From Psychrobacter sp. (lineage in GTDB: Bacteria > Pseudomonadota > Gammaproteobacteria > Pseudomonadales > Moraxellaceae): a stretch of DNA of 31,643 bases. Below the pieces are notes generated by a model, which did not search any database, was not told the origin of the DNA, and saw only the letters and a program-made list of their open reading frames with translations. Numbering within the stretch: position 1 is the first letter of the stretch; every line of letters begins with the position of its first letter. Position numbers and translations under genes: made by a program. This document shows positions 1-6,998 of this stretch, one piece after another. The stretch covers positions 2,186 through 33,828 of the forward strand of contig JAAXIL010000133.1 in assembly GCA_012270355.1 (NCBI GenBank), in the 5' to 3' direction.

Positions 1-834
1 GTCTGGCGGGTCTGGATTAGGCGACGGGTCTGGCGATGGATCAGGATTGTGTGATGGGTTTGGTGATGGCTCTTCTTCAGGTTTAGGCGGGGTTTTAACG
101 TTGGGCGGAACAGATGGTAGAGCAAATTGCCAAGTGATGGGAATATCCTCATTCCCCATTTTTGCGACAAAACTGACGCTCACGCCTTTGGGCAATTCGG
201 GTAACGCCATGCTAGAGCCAGCCTGACCTGATGGGTTTTCACCATTTTGGGAGGGTAGGCTTAGGCTATTTTGGTTTTCGGTCGAGGCATCATCAACGGG
301 AAATATGGCACTCGGCTCAGGTAGCAACACTTGCCATTGTCCTGCCGACACATCGCCCACGACTAAACTTTCGATAGGAACGTCATTGCTGTATGCGTCT
401 AATGAACGATAACGCTGACGTATCAGATAATTATCCTTAAACTCATAGTTCACCCGCTCTAGCAAATTGGCATTGGGATAGCGGGGGTCAGGGTCGGCAT
501 AGCGGATAAAACTCAGGGTATTATCGGTTAAGGTAAAGCCATTACGACGCATCCCCCCACTGCCATTATCAGCTTCTGCACTCACGCTCTGTGGCGAGTG
601 ATACGCTACCACCTGCCCCATATCCCGTGCCACTTGGCTATAGCCGTATTGCAAGCTCTCGAGCACCGCTGTTTGCTCTCCTGCACGTTCGCCACTGCGA
701 CTAAGATTATCAAACACTTGCCAGCCTGCCACCGCCATCATGGCAAAAATTGCCATTGCCACCATTAATTCAAGCAGGGTAAAGCCCGTCTGATGCCATG
801 GCTTTGATGACGGATAAAAAACGTTACTCGGCAT
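1..834 (-). CDS. gspJ: Type II secretion minor pseudopilin GspJ, 3' end outside window
   Basis: The frame is open from an ATG at 834 to the left edge, giving 278 codons with no stop. The N-terminus is a class III prepilin signal: a short leader, then G^FTLLELMVAMAIFAMMAV, with the glycine before the cleavage site, Glu+5 and one hydrophobic helix (about residues 19-40). GspJ is a minor pseudopilin that forms the pseudopilus tip with GspI and GspK in the inner membrane and periplasm. The start overlaps the end of gspI by 11 nt, so the pair is probably translationally coupled. The visible C-terminal part turns into a Pro/Ser/Asp/Asn-rich low-complexity tail (NPDPSPDPSPNPDPP) that runs off the window. 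Typical GspJ proteins are about 200-240 aa, so this one is long. Identity as a pseudopilin is firm; J rather than another minor subunit rests on order and similarity. Confidence 0.85.
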   Translation of the reverse strand, partial: MPSNVFYPSSKPWHQTGFTLLELMVAMAIFAMMAVAGWQVFDNLSRSGERAGEQTAVLESLQYGYSQVARDMGQVVAYHSPQSVSAEADNGSGGMRRNGFTLTDNTLSFIRYADPDPRYPNANLLERVNYEFKDNYLIRQRYRSLDAYSNDVPIESLVVGDVSAGQWQVLLPEPSAIFPVDDASTENQNSLSLPSQNGENPSGQAGSSMALPELPKGVSVSFVAKMGNEDIPITWQFALPSVPPNVKTPPKPEEEPSPNPSHNPDPSPDPSPNPDPPD

Positions 835-1321
835 GTTGACGTACCACTACCGTAAGGTCGGCAACCGAATTCGCCACTTGTCCTGCTTCATCCATCGGGG
901 CAACCGTAATTTGCACGGGGGTTAAGGTAGCAAAGGGCGATGAGCCATTAGAACCTGTACTTTGCGACATGGATTGCGTCATAGATGGCGAAGCATATTG
1001 CGATAAATTGGGGTCAATCTGTGGGGCGACTGTGACCAGCCAAGCTCGCCCTTGCGACTCAACTTGGCGGGTTTGTTCGCGGGTTATGGCGGTAGGATTT
1101 AAGGTTAAGTCAGTGGCAATATTTTGAGCCACAAATTGAGCCAGTGTGCGCACTTTTAAATTATTAACCGAGCGTAAATAAGTGCCACTTGCCTTGGATG
1201 CCACTACTGCTACCATCGCCAAAATGGCGAGAGCCACCATGACTTCGATTAGGGTAAACCCCTGCTCACGTCTGCAATAGGCTGATTTAGCTTGAGTATA
1301 ACATCGATACTGGCAACTCAT
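824..1321 (-). CDS. gspI: Type II secretion minor pseudopilin GspI
   Basis: The 165-aa protein has a prepilin leader ending RREQG, followed by FTLIEVMVALAILAMVAVVA, the classical pseudopilin N-methylation and membrane helix with Glu+5. The motif and the position just before gspJ indicate GspI, which pairs with GspJ and GspK at the pseudopilus tip. I chose the ATG at 1321; a GTG at 1333 is the only upstream alternative and adds four residues. A GGGTGG stretch lies immediately upstream of the ATG, closer than ideal. The gene overlaps the end of the preceding histidine phosphatase gene by 35 nt and the start of gspJ by 11 nt, so all three are likely cotranscribed. A Ser/Met/Gln-rich stretch near residues 105-125 is not typical of the family core. 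Confidence 0.85.
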   Translation of the reverse strand: MSCQYRCYTQAKSAYCRREQGFTLIEVMVALAILAMVAVVASKASGTYLRSVNNLKVRTLAQFVAQNIATDLTLNPTAITREQTRQVESQGRAWLVTVAPQIDPNLSQYASPSMTQSMSQSTGSNGSSPFATLTPVQITVAPMDEAGQVANSVADLTVVVRQHAE

Positions 1322-2072
1322 ATTCCACCCCACGCCAAATCAAATATGCCGTTGCATCTGCAAACTTATCCGCATCATCGAACCACACAAACACCCCTTC
1401 CATCATTTTAGGCCAGTCGTTCCAGTCCAGTTGCCTTTTTCCACGAGCATCGGACATAAAGTCACGCAGCATCACGCCCAAAAACGCTGCCAACAACGTA
1501 TCATGGCTGACCGCTAAGGCGAGCTGATTGGGCTTGGGCTGATGCTCAAACAACAAATGTAATAAATCGCCTGCCCCATGTTCGGCAGATTTGGTGCAAT
1601 CCAGTGTGTTTGCTAAGAAGGCATTGATAAAATTCAATGCCCCAATCTGCTTAAACAAGGCGTTCGCCCGCTCGGCATCGGTCACCAAACTACCTGGTTC
1701 AACCAGTAGCGTTTGGGGAGTCACGGGATGCGACACCCTTGCCCCTTCCTGCATCAATATCGCGGTATTCACACACCGCATAATCGGGCTGGCGATGCTT
1801 GGCGTATCGAGCGAATACGGTAGATGCTCGGCAAGCCACCTTCCCCATGCCTTTGCCAGCACCCGCCCTTTTGGCGTGAGCGGTAAATCGCTACTGGCGA
1901 ACCCACCGCCATTTGAGCGTTCCCGCAAAGAATGGCGGGTGAACAAAATTAAGCGTTTGCCCTCGGGCAATACGGCTACCGACCGCATCATGCTCTCATG
2001 TAAATGAGCGGGTGTGGGGGCAGGCTTAGGAATAGACATTGTAGGCTGGGCGGGCGAATGAGTGGACGACAT
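1287..2072 (-). CDS. Histidine phosphatase superfamily protein (RHS variant)
   Basis: The protein is 261 aa. Near residue 46 it has LFTRHSLRER, matching the histidine phosphatase RHG motif with Ser in place of Gly, and the nucleophilic His and following Arg are kept. Further on, SDLPLTPKGRVLAKAWGRWL matches the usual LTxxGxxQA helix. The second catalytic His lies in LAVSHDTLLAAF. The fold is therefore phosphoglycerate-mutase-like or acid-phosphatase-like; the substrate cannot be read from sequence. The start abuts the stop of the metallophosphoesterase gene (0 nt gap), and an AAGGTGG stretch lies about 11 nt upstream. The first 35 residues are Pro/Ser-rich and poorly conserved in appearance, so initiation at an internal Met is possible. 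The 3' end overlaps gspI. Confidence 0.75.
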   Translation of the reverse strand: MSSTHSPAQPTMSIPKPAPTPAHLHESMMRSVAVLPEGKRLILFTRHSLRERSNGGGFASSDLPLTPKGRVLAKAWGRWLAEHLPYSLDTPSIASPIMRCVNTAILMQEGARVSHPVTPQTLLVEPGSLVTDAERANALFKQIGALNFINAFLANTLDCTKSAEHGAGDLLHLLFEHQPKPNQLALAVSHDTLLAAFLGVMLRDFMSDARGKRQLDWNDWPKMMEGVFVWFDDADKFADATAYLIWRGVEYELPVSMLYSS

Positions 2073-2924
2073 CTATATTTCAACCACCTTTTGCCATGCA
2101 AATTCAAGCTCGGTGCTACTCACTTCGCCCGGATAGGCACGAGGATTCACAACAACCCGTGTGTTACCAAGTCGATAATCAAAGGCTTCATGCGTGTGTC
2201 CATGCACCCACAGTTTGGGTGCCCACGCTGCGTGCATCCAGTGCGACAAATCGGTGACAAACGCTGCGTTACTGGGCAAATGTGCATATTTCTTCGATAC
2301 CGATAAGGGGCTGACACTGTGATGGGTCATGACAACCACCGTTTTTTGCTCGTCATGTGCGGTTTGCAACGCTGACTTCAGCCACGCCCGCTGTTTGGCA
2401 TGAAGTTGCATGGAAACCTCGGGGCTAAATAACGCTTCCCCTGCTCGAATCTGCTGATAGTCACGCATGAATTTTAGGGCTTGCGGGATGGTGTCGGGCG
2501 TGCGTTGATATTCATAATCCGTCCATAACGTACACCCCAAAATCCGCACTTCCTCATAATCCACGGCTTGACATTGCAAGACCCGCACGCCTTGTCCGTA
2601 ATTGTAATTTGCTGTCTTATTGGGCAGAGCATTCGTAGAAGCATCGACATCGTTATTGACATCGGTAAAGTTATCCCAGCTGGCTAGTGTGGCATCAAAT
2701 GTCAATACGTCCTCATTAAAGTATTCATGATTACCGGCGATGGTGAGAATGGGCTTATCTAAACTTATCGCTTGCTGTTGTAGCCACACCATCCCCTTAT
2801 CACTATTAGCGGTATCGCCAGCCACCAAAATCATGTCAGCATCCGTTTTGGGAATGGCACCAATCGGTTTACCCCTCCTTTCATCTCTGTCTATGTGTAA
2901 GTCGCTTTAAAGTTGCAATTTCAT
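2073..2924 (-). pseudogene. Calcineurin-like metallophosphoesterase, interrupted by TAA at codon 6
   Basis: Read from an ATG at 2924, the frame gives MKLQL, then TAA (2907-2909), then SDLHIDRDERRGKPIGA and onward without further stops to 2073. The residues after the stop contain the first metal-binding motif of the family (D-x-H). The rest follow in order: GDT, GNHEY, THH and GHTH near the C-terminus. The intact protein would be about 283 aa, a normal length. Starting at the next in-frame ATG (2834) gives a 253-aa protein that lacks the D-x-H motif and so should not bind its metal pair correctly. The gene therefore looks disrupted by one nonsense codon, or the base is a consensus error. It is directly followed by the histidine phosphatase gene. 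The substrate is unknown. Confidence 0.75.
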
Positions 2925-2968
2925 AAAAGTAAGTGGGTCAATTGGTTAGGCTTCGAGATTCGAATTTT

Positions 2969-3703
2969 TTAAACTATAGTTTCTAGAATGTGGTGTAGTT
3001 TTGCGATTGGGTCTGGATCGGCAGTAATCGAACGTCCAATGACCAAATAATCTGACCCATTTTGTATCGCATCGAAGGGTGTACAAATGCGATATTGGTC
3101 GCCTTTGTCATCCTCAGGCAGACGAATACCGGGAGTAACCAATTTAAAATCCTGCCCGAATGCTTGCTTGAGTTGTTTTGCTTCCTTTGCTGAACAAACC
3201 ACGCCATCTAAGCCCGCCTCTTTAGTCAACTTTGCCAATCGCATGACCTGCTCATCGAGTGAGCCATGCACGCCAATTTGGGTTAAGCCTTGTTCCGACA
3301 TGGATGTCAGCACCGTCACCGCAATGAGCAAGGTATCATAACCCCCATCAAGCAGACGTTGTTTAGCAAGTTGCATGGCATCCATGCCACTGCTGGCATG
3401 CACGTTCACCATCCACACCCCGCTATCTGCTGCTGCTAATACCGCTTGAGCAGTCGTATTTGGGATGTCATGAAATTTTAAATCCAAAAACACCTCAAAC
3501 CCTCGGTGATGCAACGCCTCCAAAATGTCCGTGCCTGTCCGGGTAAACAACTCTTTGCCTACTTTCACCCGACATAAGGTTGGATCAAGGCTATCAGCAA
3601 GCGACAACGCTTCGGCTTTAGAAGGTTTATCGAGGGCAACGATGATTGGCGACTTAATTGCAGGCTGCCTGGGCCTAGGCGATAATTTATTCTTATTGTA
3701 AAT
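2969..3703 (-). CDS. pyrF: Orotidine 5'-phosphate decarboxylase, non-canonical start
   Basis: PyrF decarboxylates OMP to UMP, the last step of pyrimidine synthesis. The sequence shows the catalytic [10 protein letters not shown] motif, [13 protein letters not shown] and the phosphate-binding VIGRS near the C-terminus. Homology continues upstream of the TTG at 3607 through [15 protein letters not shown], which holds the conserved ligand Asp of the first strand, so a start at 3607 is too late. Between the lapA stop (3743) and 3607 there is no in-frame ATG, GTG or TTG, and no ATG in any frame of this strand. The best supported start is ATT at 3703, with AAAGAGG five bases upstream (about 244 aa). 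ATT at 3658 (about 229 aa) is the alternative. ATT is a rare start, and a mutated or miscalled ATG is equally possible. The gene lies 39 nt downstream of lapA in the same frame. Confidence 0.85.
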   Translation of the reverse strand: MYNKNKLSPRPRQPAIKSPIIVALDKPSKAEALSLADSLDPTLCRVKVGKELFTRTGTDILEALHHRGFEVFLDLKFHDIPNTTAQAVLAAADSGVWMVNVHASSGMDAMQLAKQRLLDGGYDTLLIAVTVLTSMSEQGLTQIGVHGSLDEQVMRLAKLTKEAGLDGVVCSAKEAKQLKQAFGQDFKLVTPGIRLPEDDKGDQYRICTPFDAIQNGSDYLVIGRSITADPDPIAKLHHILETIV

Positions 3704-3708
3704 TTTAG

Positions 3709-3715
3709 CCTCTTT
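3709..3715 (-). promoter_or_regulatory. Ribosome binding site before the ATT start of pyrF
   Basis: On the minus strand the bases read AAAGAGG, followed by five bases and then ATT at 3703-3701. This is the only good Shine-Dalgarno match between lapA and the conserved part of PyrF, and it is what decides the proposed start. Confidence 0.45.
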
Positions 3716-3742
3716 ATCCTCAGATTCCGTGCCTGCGGTCTT

Positions 3743-4066
3743 TTAAACGGGCTGATCCAATGTGCCAGCATTGGCTTGGCGATCAATAGCGATATTCGCT
3801 TGTTTCAGTTCTTCTTGCAGGCGGTTGTTTTCTTTATTCAAACGGCTAATTTCCCATTTGTTTTGTAGCACTCTAAATAAAAGCAACGCCAGTAGCATGC
3901 CCAAAACAACTCCCAAACCGATGCTTAGGATAATGAGTAGCCCCAGATTCATGGTTGGTGCTTGCGTGAACAGCAAATTCACGCCCACTTCAGAACCATT
4001 AACCAATACCAAACCAAGCGAATAGCCAAAAATAATAAACAATAAAATCAGCAATACGATACGCAT
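3743..4066 (-). CDS. lapA: LapA-family (DUF1049) inner-membrane protein
   Basis: The 107-aa protein has two hydrophobic segments, about residues 3-23 and 41-66. Between them is a short loop containing NGSEVGVNLLFTQAP, matching the family's N-x-x-x-V-x-L-x-x-F pattern. A charged, coiled-coil-like C-terminal part follows (NKENNRLQEELKQAN). LapA works with LapB in control of lipopolysaccharide assembly and LpxC turnover at the inner membrane in Enterobacteria. Here lapB is not adjacent; pyrF follows instead, as in other gammaproteobacteria where lapA, lapB and pyrF cluster. The frame continues without shift into pyrF after the TAA at 3743. The natural length and the hydrophilic spacer make a fusion unlikely. 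Confidence 0.85.
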   Translation of the reverse strand: MRIVLLILLFIIFGYSLGLVLVNGSEVGVNLLFTQAPTMNLGLLIILSIGLGVVLGMLLALLLFRVLQNKWEISRLNKENNRLQEELKQANIAIDRQANAGTLDQPV

Positions 4067-4462
4067 AACAAACGTCCTTTATGAAATATGGGGATGATTA
4101 TAGCGGTTTTGCGCCCCGTTGAATACGCCAGCTTTTTGACTGATGTTGTGAGCGAAGCGGAACGGTTTGCACGTCAATTCGACATATCATTCTACCTATC
4201 AAGCTTAGCCCGCCACTTGTATTGTGCCAAACTTACCGCAATTAAAGATTATCAAACCCCGCTTTTTTTGTTACCATGCGGGTTATTTTTTTACACATGA
4301 GCATTTCAAAGTAACCATTTCAAAAACTACCATTTATAGCTGGTTGTTATCCTCAGGCTAATACAAAGCTTAAGCGACTCTCAATCCGAGCTTCGATTAG
4401 AAGGTGAAATTGAGTAGGATTTGAAATTTGAAATTTGAAATGCGGTTAGTATAGGACATACC
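4067..4462. other. Divergent intergenic region between lapA and yajC
   Basis: I see no convincing gene in these 396 bp. A weak hairpin (CCCGC at 4258-4262 against GCGGG at 4278-4282, 15-nt loop) is followed by TTATTTTTTT on the plus strand and could act as a terminator, but no plus-strand gene precedes it. The 70-codon open frame at 4088-4300 has no recognisable features. A 7-bp tandem repeat sits just before yajC. The region must hold promoters for lapA (leftward) and yajC (rightward); I cannot place them confidently. Confidence 0.5.
4421..4441. repeat. 7-bp tandem repeat, three copies
   Basis: TTGAAAT is repeated three times without interruption, ending 21 bp before the yajC start. Its place in the leader means copy number could alter promoter or leader spacing, but no phase variation can be shown from one sequence. 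Confidence 0.8.
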
Positions 4463-4840
4463 ATGAGTTCGTTTGCCAAAATTGCCTCTATAACGCCTGC
4501 TTTGGTTTTATTGGGTTTGATTCAACCTGCCTTTGCTGCCGAGGCCGCAGCCGCCCCTTCTCCCATTTTGCAATGGATTTTTCCGATTGCTATTTTTGCC
4601 ATGTTTTATTTTTTGGTGATTCGTCCGCAGTCCAAGCGTGCCAAAGAGCATAAAAACATGGTGGAAGCCCTTGCTGTCAATAATGAAATCATTTTTGCAG
4701 GGGGACTGATGGGTCGTATTAAGGCGATTGAGGGGGATTATGCCATTGTGAGCCTCAATGACCACAATGAGGTCATGGTGCAACGCTCTTCAGTCATCTC
4801 GGTGCTACCCAATGGTACGATTGAAGGCGTTGCAAAATAA
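4463..4840 (+). CDS. yajC: Sec translocase accessory subunit YajC
   Basis: The 125-aa YajC associates with SecD and SecF at the inner membrane and supports protein translocation. It has the family core: one membrane helix (about residues 38-55), then FLVIRPQSKRAKEHKNMVEAL and a soluble domain with GRIKAIEGDYAIV. The N-terminus carries a second hydrophobic stretch ending in AFAAEAAAA, which resembles a signal peptide, as in several gammaproteobacterial YajC proteins. The ATG at 4463 follows a poor Shine-Dalgarno region (TAGGACAT). secD begins 262 bp downstream on the same strand. The expected upstream tgt gene is absent. Confidence 0.93.
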   Translation: MSSFAKIASITPALVLLGLIQPAFAAEAAAAPSPILQWIFPIAIFAMFYFLVIRPQSKRAKEHKNMVEALAVNNEIIFAGGLMGRIKAIEGDYAIVSLNDHNEVMVQRSSVISVLPNGTIEGVAK

Positions 4841-5029
4841 CCCTAGCCCGCGTCAAACTAACTCGCTTCGGGGTTAGGCTCGCTCGACGTATTGCTTATT
4901 TATCATTACTCGCCTGCTTGGTATCGAATTTATTTGACTTTGGCTATCATGAATCGCCAATCAATCTATAACTAGATAGATACCCAATTAAATGCCTGAA
5001 CAACCGAGTAAAATATACGATTAAACTAT

Positions 5030-5057
5030 ATATAAGTTACTCAATATAAGTTACTCA
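5030..5057. repeat. 14-bp perfect tandem duplication before secD
   Basis: ATATAAGTTACTCA occurs twice back to back (5030-5043, 5044-5057), 45 bp before the secD start. It lies in the AT-rich 262-bp yajC-secD spacer, where a secD promoter or leader would be. Nothing else recognisable was found in that spacer. Confidence 0.85.
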
Positions 5058-5102
5058 TTTTTTGTTCTTTACTTGCTGTTTTCTACTTGCTAAGAAGTCA
5101 TT

Positions 5103-6980
5103 ATGCACTACCCCGCCTGGAAATATGTGTTAATCGTGGTGGTTCTTGCCATCGCTGGGCTATACGCCCTACCCAATCTCTACCCCGATGAACCTGCGGT
5201 GCAAATCAGCAGCGAATCGGCGGCAACCGTTTTGGATGAAACCGTGTTAAGCGATGCCGAAACCGCTTTGACGGCGGCAGGTATCGATTATCATGATCCG
5301 TCGTTTGGCGATAACAGTGCCTTGCTTCGCTTAAACGATGGTGAGACGCAACTCAAAGCTCAAGAGGTGCTACGCCGAGAACTTGGGGGCGACTATGTGG
5401 TGGCGTTGAACCTCGCCCAAACCACGCCTGAATGGCTACGCAGTCTTGGGGCGAAACCACTCAAGCTTGGGCTAGACTTACGAGGCGGGGTGCGATTTGT
5501 CCTTGAGGTAGATATGGACAAGGCGTTAGAGCAACGTCTAGACAGTGCGGTCAGCGATGTTCGGCGAGCCCTGCGAAGCGAAAAAATTCCTACCAAAGGC
5601 GTGAGCGTGCAAGGCACTGGCTTATTGCTACATTTTAACGATGTTGATGCTCGTGACCGAGCCGAGCAAATCTTGCTGGCTACCGAGCGAAATCGATTCA
5701 ATACCCGTGCCATCATTGATGATCAAGGGCCAGGCATTGAATTGACCTACAATGATGCAACACTCGATGAAATCAACACCTACGCTCTCGAGCAAAACTT
5801 AACGACATTACGCAACCGTATTGAAGAAATTGGCGTTGCCGAAGCCGTTGTACAGTCGCAAGGGGACAACCGCATTGTGATTGAATTGCCAGGCGTGCAA
5901 GACACAGCGGTGGCAAAGCGGATTTTGGGACGCACTGCCAACCTTGAGTTCCGTTTGGTAGCGGACGAAAACGCCACTTATGATGGTGGTGTGGTGCCAG
6001 CAGGGACAGAAAGCTATCCCTTCATGTCGCTTGATGGTCCGCCCTCACTGCTGAAACGTCAGCCTATTTTGACTGGTACTAGCGTACAAAATGCACAGGT
6101 CGGACGTGATGAAAATGGCACACCTGAAGTGAACATTACGCTAGATACCGCAGGCGGTAAGCTTATGCAAAACGCCACACGTGATGCGGTGGGCAAGCAA
6201 ATGGCGGTGTTGTTTATTGAAAATAAGCAAAAGGTTGAGTTTTCGACAGACCCACAAACTGGGGAAACTATTGAAACCCGCACGCCTTATGCTGAAACCA
6301 AAATCATCTCACAAGCCAACATTCAAGCCGTATTGGGCTCATCGTTTCGTATCACGGGCTTAGATAGTCCTGCTGAGGCGTCGGAACTGGCGTTACTACT
6401 TCGCTCGGGTGCCCTGGCAGCCCCAATGTATTTTATTGAAGAACGCACCATTGGGCCTTCGCTCGGTCAGCAAAATATCGACGATGGCTTGTTCTCAACG
6501 CAGGTAGGTTATGCGTTGGTGTTCATTTTTATGATTATTTTCTATCGTTTGTTTGGCATGATTGCCAACATTGCGTTGGCATTTAATCTCATCATTATCA
6601 TTGCAGTGTTATCGATTATGGGGGCAGCCCTCACCTTGCCAGGTATTGCGGGCATTGTCTTAACCATTGGTATGGCAGTCGATGCCAACGTGCTCATTTT
6701 TGAGCGGATACGAGAGGAGATTAGCGAAGGAGCGAGAGCAAAATCGGCGATTGTGGCAGGTTTTGACCGAGCGTTTAGCAGTATTTTTGATGGTAATATC
6801 ACCACATTATTGGTCGCTATCGTGCTATTTTCGATTGGTTCAGGTCCCATCAAAGGGTTTGCCATCACGCTTGCTATTGGTATTTTAAGCTCACTATTTA
6901 CTGCCATTATTGTCACCCGTGCTTTGGTGCAACTTGCTTATGGCAACCGTAAATCTGTTAAAAAATTAAGCATCGGTTAA
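5103..6980 (+). CDS. secD: Protein translocase subunit SecD
   Basis: SecD forms with SecF the proton-driven RND-type motor that pulls secreted proteins through SecYEG on the periplasmic side. The 625-aa protein has TM1 at about residues 7-27 and the signature LGLDLRGG at 122-129. A large periplasmic P1 region follows, then a C-terminal block of five hydrophobic segments containing GMAVDANVLIFERIREE, the conserved SecD TM4 region with its essential Asp. Length matches E. coli SecD (615 aa). secF starts 18 bp downstream, so the two form an operon. Confidence 0.96.
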   Translation: MHYPAWKYVLIVVVLAIAGLYALPNLYPDEPAVQISSESAATVLDETVLSDAETALTAAGIDYHDPSFGDNSALLRLNDGETQLKAQEVLRRELGGDYVVALNLAQTTPEWLRSLGAKPLKLGLDLRGGVRFVLEVDMDKALEQRLDSAVSDVRRALRSEKIPTKGVSVQGTGLLLHFNDVDARDRAEQILLATERNRFNTRAIIDDQGPGIELTYNDATLDEINTYALEQNLTTLRNRIEEIGVAEAVVQSQGDNRIVIELPGVQDTAVAKRILGRTANLEFRLVADENATYDGGVVPAGTESYPFMSLDGPPSLLKRQPILTGTSVQNAQVGRDENGTPEVNITLDTAGGKLMQNATRDAVGKQMAVLFIENKQKVEFSTDPQTGETIETRTPYAETKIISQANIQAVLGSSFRITGLDSPAEASELALLLRSGALAAPMYFIEERTIGPSLGQQNIDDGLFSTQVGYALVFIFMIIFYRLFGMIANIALAFNLIIIIAVLSIMGAALTLPGIAGIVLTIGMAVDANVLIFERIREEISEGARAKSAIVAGFDRAFSSIFDGNITTLLVAIVLFSIGSGPIKGFAITLAIGILSSLFTAIIVTRALVQLAYGNRKSVKKLSIG

Positions 6981-6998
6981 GAGGCTAGGAGAACAACT

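Noticed and set aside
1591..2306. Plus-strand open frames of 138 and 100 codons
   Set aside because: They lie opposite the phosphatase and metallophosphoesterase genes and show no motifs.
2969..4066. A LapA-PyrF fusion protein with a readthrough stop
   Set aside because: LapA already has its normal length, and the spacer has no homology I can see. A rare or lost start codon explains the case more simply.
4088..4300. Small plus-strand gene of 70 codons
   Set aside because: No ribosome site, no recognisable motif, and it lies in the divergent promoter region.
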